A DNA stretch of 64,000 nucleotides, from NCBI RefSeq assembly GCF_008831285.2, contig NC_045147.1:17400854-17464853 (forward strand). The letters run 5' to 3'. This DNA comes from Nymphaea colorata. Lineage: Eukaryota; Streptophyta; Magnoliopsida; Nymphaeales; Nymphaeaceae. A program made the position numbers and the translations under genes. The notes beneath the pieces were generated by a model. That model was not told where the DNA came from and searched no databases. It saw only the letters and a program-made list of their open reading frames with translations. Positions 59,071 through 64,000 of this stretch are shown piece by piece. How positions within the stretch are numbered: position 1 is the stretch's first letter; every line of letters begins with the position of its first letter.

Positions 59071-60789
59071 TTACGTCCATTGGTCGGACAAGTACCAGGG
59101 CAGAGACGCGGGCTGCTCCTCGGGGAACAAGTGGCACGACTCTTCGGAGTTGAGGAAGTTGTGGTCGTCGATCCTTAGGAACTGGTGGAAGGATCTGTGA
59201 GAAGAAAGAGACGATGATGATGGTGATGAAGATGATAGAGGTGGCGAAGCGGACAGCGAGAAGTTGATCTCGAATGGCGGGTTGAGGAGTGGCTGCGGGA
59301 AGAACTCCGCTGCTGCGTCTGCTGCTTCAATGTGCATTCCTTCAGGGCTGTTCTCGTCGTTCAGGATCGCGCTAGAGTCGCTGTCCGAGCTATCCTTCAC
59401 ATCGCCGAAGATGGAATCAGGATGAGGGCTACCAGCGACAGTGGGCTTCCGATTATCAACAGTGATGGCGTGTAGCTTGAAGGATTCATTCGCAAGAAGA
59501 ACGTCTTTGCTCTGTTCTGTTGCTCTAGTCTCGCCTTTTCCTGCCATTTCATTCTCTTCTCGGGGGATCTCCGAGTGCCTTGCCTCAACGCCCGACTCTT
59601 CTAGCTTCTCCTTCAGCTCTCTCACCTGAATTTTCAGCAGGAGAAACATAAATACTACGAGACATACTATCCTCTATATTGACGATTCGTAAACAAAATC
59701 TCAAAATTGTTCGTCTTGTTTACGTTTTCTCTCTTCTTTTATTTTTGCAACTGGGGTCGAGAAAATTTGCTTTCAAGATGTGAGCTTCTTGAATCTTCAT
59801 GATCCCAACAGAACAAATTGAACAAATTGGTTTCTATTGTTTATTCTCTCTTTTGGTAGTTGGAATTGGAGTTTGCCTGTAAATCTCCAAACCTAGTTTC
59901 TCCTATGATCCCAAGGAAGCTTGGGAACATGTTACTTTCTTTGTTGGTCATTGAATCTGTGTTGGAGAGCTTATCTAATTTACAGATCCAAATTAATTCC
60001 AACAAAAGAAAACGTTGATCTGTTGGCCTTCTTTCTTGCTCTGCAAGGTGGTTGAAATAAATGCCCTTTACCCATAAACCAAGATGACTTCGTTATGCAG
60101 AAGCCACTTGGTTTTGAGAGTTGAGTCTAGTGTTGTTCAACAAGGAATGATAAACCAAAAGGAAGATTGAATCCTCCTTTCTGCCTGACAAAAAGGATGA
60201 CAGATTGAGGTTCATCTTTTCTCATTTACCTCCTGGACGAGCGTCTCTTTTTCCTTCTGAAGCGATTCGTAGCTATTCACAAGAGCCTCGTAGTTTGCCT
60301 TGAGCGTGCTGTAGTCCCTCTCCAATTGCTTCGTCTTCCACCGGGCTCTCCTGTTCTGGAACCACACGGCGACCTGTCTGGGCTGCAGCGCCAGCTCCTT
60401 AGCAAGCTTAACTTTCCTCTCGGGCTCGAGCTTGTTGTCCTGCTCAAAGCTCCTCTCCAACGCCTTCACCTGATCCACCGTCAGGCGCCTCTTCTTCTCT
60501 GCAATATGACCTCCTTCTTCACCACAGTCTTCCTCGTCTGCAAAACCATCCATCAAAGTCTGGAAATTCCTGCCATAGCTGCTTCCAACTCTTCCTCCTC
60601 CTCCATCCTTCTCTTCTGCATATAATTCATACCAACCAAAGAGAAAAAGCACTCAGACTAGTGTCGATCACATCACAGACATACTGTTTAGGAAAAAAAA
60701 CAGAAGCAACAAACGAAAAGCTATCAACCTGAATTTGGACAGACAGGGAGCAAGCCTCCCAAAGAGCCTGAGCTTCCCATTCTTTTCAT
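59071..60789 (-). CDS. HD-Zip class I homeodomain-leucine zipper transcription factor, 3 exons, 333 aa
   Basis: Exons on the minus strand: 60729-60789, 60230-60615, 59071-59625; both introns are GT-AG and in frame. The short first exon encodes [20 protein letters not shown], the usual class I N-terminus. The homeodomain spans about residues 60-116 ([19 protein letters not shown], then [21 protein letters not shown] with the invariant W, F, N and R of helix 3). The leucine zipper follows with heptad leucines at 118, 125, 132, 139, 146 and 153; intron 2 falls inside it, between L146 and L153. The acidic, serine-rich C-terminus ends WYLSDQWT, like the ATHB5/6/16 clade (EEQ...WY...QW). Class I factors bind CAATNATTG pseudopalindromes as dimers and often act in ABA, light and drought responses. 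Clade placement is from motif memory. Confidence 0.96.
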
Positions 60790-60839
60790 GGCTGTGGAAA
60801 AGATATATATGGGTGTATATAGTATATATAGGTATGCGT

Positions 60840-60847
60840 TTTATATA
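60840..60847 (-). promoter_or_regulatory. Proximal TATA-like box of the HD-Zip gene
   Basis: TATATAAA on the minus strand, about 50 bases upstream of the ATG, which would leave a leader of only about 20-25 bases. It lies in a generally TA-rich stretch, so it may be fortuitous. Confidence 0.3.
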
Positions 60848-60918
60848 TGGAAAGGAAGAGCGGTAACTTAATTATGATTTTTCTGTGCTTTGTGGGTGAC
60901 GGTTCCTCTTGCTTCTAG

Positions 60919-60963
60919 CTAATGGGAAGCCGCGGCTGAAGCGGAACCCATGTGGAAAAGCAT
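60919..60963 (-). other. Possible upstream ORF, 14 aa
   Basis: On the minus strand, MLFHMGSASAAASH then TAG, ending 130 bases before the HD-Zip start. It would lie in the leader only if transcription starts at the distal TATA box (61318-61325). Confidence 0.15.
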
Positions 60964-61317
60964 ATGAGGGCAACAGCCAAGGAAGCATGGAGGTGTGTGA
61001 ATCCTTGCGAAGCTGCTGGAACCATTCCTTATGGGCTCTCCATCTTGCTGCCTTCAGCAGTTCCCGTCAGGAGGGAAGGATCGAGCAGGAAGACGAATGA
61101 ATCATGAAGTGGCTTATCACCTGCCTACCCTTGTCAACCATACTACTGCTCACTGAGATTTGCTCTTTCCTGTGGAAAATGGGGAAGGGGGAGAGAAAAA
61201 CTATTGCTGGAGAAAGAATGAGAGAGAGAGGGCCCTAGTATTTACAAATCAACCGTTCTCTCCTTTTCTCTCTCCCTCTGTATGTGCTTTACTATTATAT
61301 CTCCATCCATGGCCCTC

Positions 61318-61325
61318 CTTAAATA
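61318..61325 (-). promoter_or_regulatory. Distal TATA-like box of the HD-Zip gene
   Basis: TATTTAAG on the minus strand, 529 bases upstream of the ATG and about 100 bases downstream of the long (GA)n tract. It would give a leader of roughly 500 bases, which is plausible for this family. Confidence 0.4.
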
Positions 61326-61423
61326 AGGCCAGGGGAAGCCTACAAGCGGGTTATGAATTTGATTCGAGTGGCAAAGCCTCTAGTGACACCTTCCAAATGA
61401 AATGCAGCAAAATTCAACCGAAA

Positions 61424-63497
<2,074 letters not shown>

Positions 63498-63659
63498 AGA
63501 TCGTTTGGTAGCAAGGACACTAAGTAATTGTATCATGAATCTATCCTAACAATTGAGATATATTAATGAAATATTAGAACCCATGCTTTATGATTCTAGT
63601 CCAATTTTTGGGCAAATTTATGGGACACTCATAAAAAGTGTCTCTTCTCCAAACTATCT
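63498..63659. mobile_element. Short foldback MITE related to the 48.55-kb element
   Basis: Left end AGATCGTTTGGTAGCAAGG and right end CTTCTCCAAACTATCT are imperfect inverted copies, and the similarity runs inward across nearly the whole 162 bases, so the element is almost all arm. The left arm (GTTTGGTAGCAAG...ATGAATCTAT) resembles the arms of the 48551-49119 element. Confidence 0.55.
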
Positions 63660-64000
63660 ATAAGGAATGGGTGTTGACCGAGTTCTATAGTTACGTGTTT
63701 ACACATTATATTTCAATATTTACTTTTACATTTGAGAGTTACTGTAAAGTAGCTCGTGCATGTGGAACCATTTTCTTAGCTATAATATTCAATAAGTTGT
63801 GTTCTTCATCCCTGCTTTTCTTTTGTAGACTACAAGTTATGCCGAGCTTGTTCAAGTAAAATCTATACTTCCGTTCCGTGACATATAATCCTTAATTCTA
63901 TTTTCATGAAAATGAACAGGTCTGACATCGAGTCATCTGCACTAATTTCGTTCTCGTGACCTCATTTTGTTTAAAAAATGAGCCGGAGCTTGTATAAATC
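63660..64000. other. Right-edge intergenic DNA
   Basis: AT-rich; nothing was recognised up to the window end. Confidence 0.5.

Overview
The window is nuclear DNA of a flowering plant. It holds long intron-rich genes with plant-type AT-rich introns, plant-specific families (HD-Zip class I, the C-x-K-H-P/C-S-L-C family), plant LINE remains, dinucleotide arrays and short inverted-repeat elements. No bacterial, viral or organellar segment was recognised. The species cannot be fixed from the sequence.

Six genes are well supported. From left to right they are: a SCAI homologue (minus, 2246-9579, 9 exons, 624 aa); a TAF1C-like RNA polymerase I factor (minus, 22387-25191, intronless, 934 aa); an LMBR1/LIMR membrane protein (plus, 27747-37650, 14 exons, 727 aa); a small protein with a C-x-K-H-P...C-S-L-C motif (minus, 40125-40712, 195 aa); a secreted acid-lipase-type triacylglycerol lipase (minus, 44997-47675, 9 exons, 402 aa); and an HD-Zip class I transcription factor (minus, 59071-60789, 3 exons, 333 aa). 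The exon models of the multi-exon genes were assembled by hand. Every junction keeps frame. All introns are GT-AG except one GC-AG intron in the SCAI homologue.

The rest is repeat-rich intergenic DNA. A decayed LINE on the minus strand runs off the left edge. Two opposite-strand copies of a GAGCTC-rich palindromic element lie at 10.5 kb and 52.2 kb, with a looser relative at 16.6 kb. Two foldback elements with long terminal inverted repeats lie at 48.55-49.12 kb and 63.50-63.66 kb. There is also a precursor-like hairpin at 22.13-22.24 kb, two near-perfect short palindromes, and many (TA)n, (GA)n and (CA)n arrays, the largest a 131-bp (CT)n upstream of the HD-Zip gene.

The genes do not form a pathway; this is an ordinary plant gene neighbourhood. 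TAF1C and LMBR1 are head-to-head, 2.55 kb apart, and LMBR1 converges on the CKHP-type gene. I found no convincing undescribed multi-gene system. The best leads are the GC-AG intron, the 22.13-kb hairpin, the two repeat families, the altered nucleophile elbow of the lipase, and a GC-rich island with paired G-boxes that no recognised gene explains.
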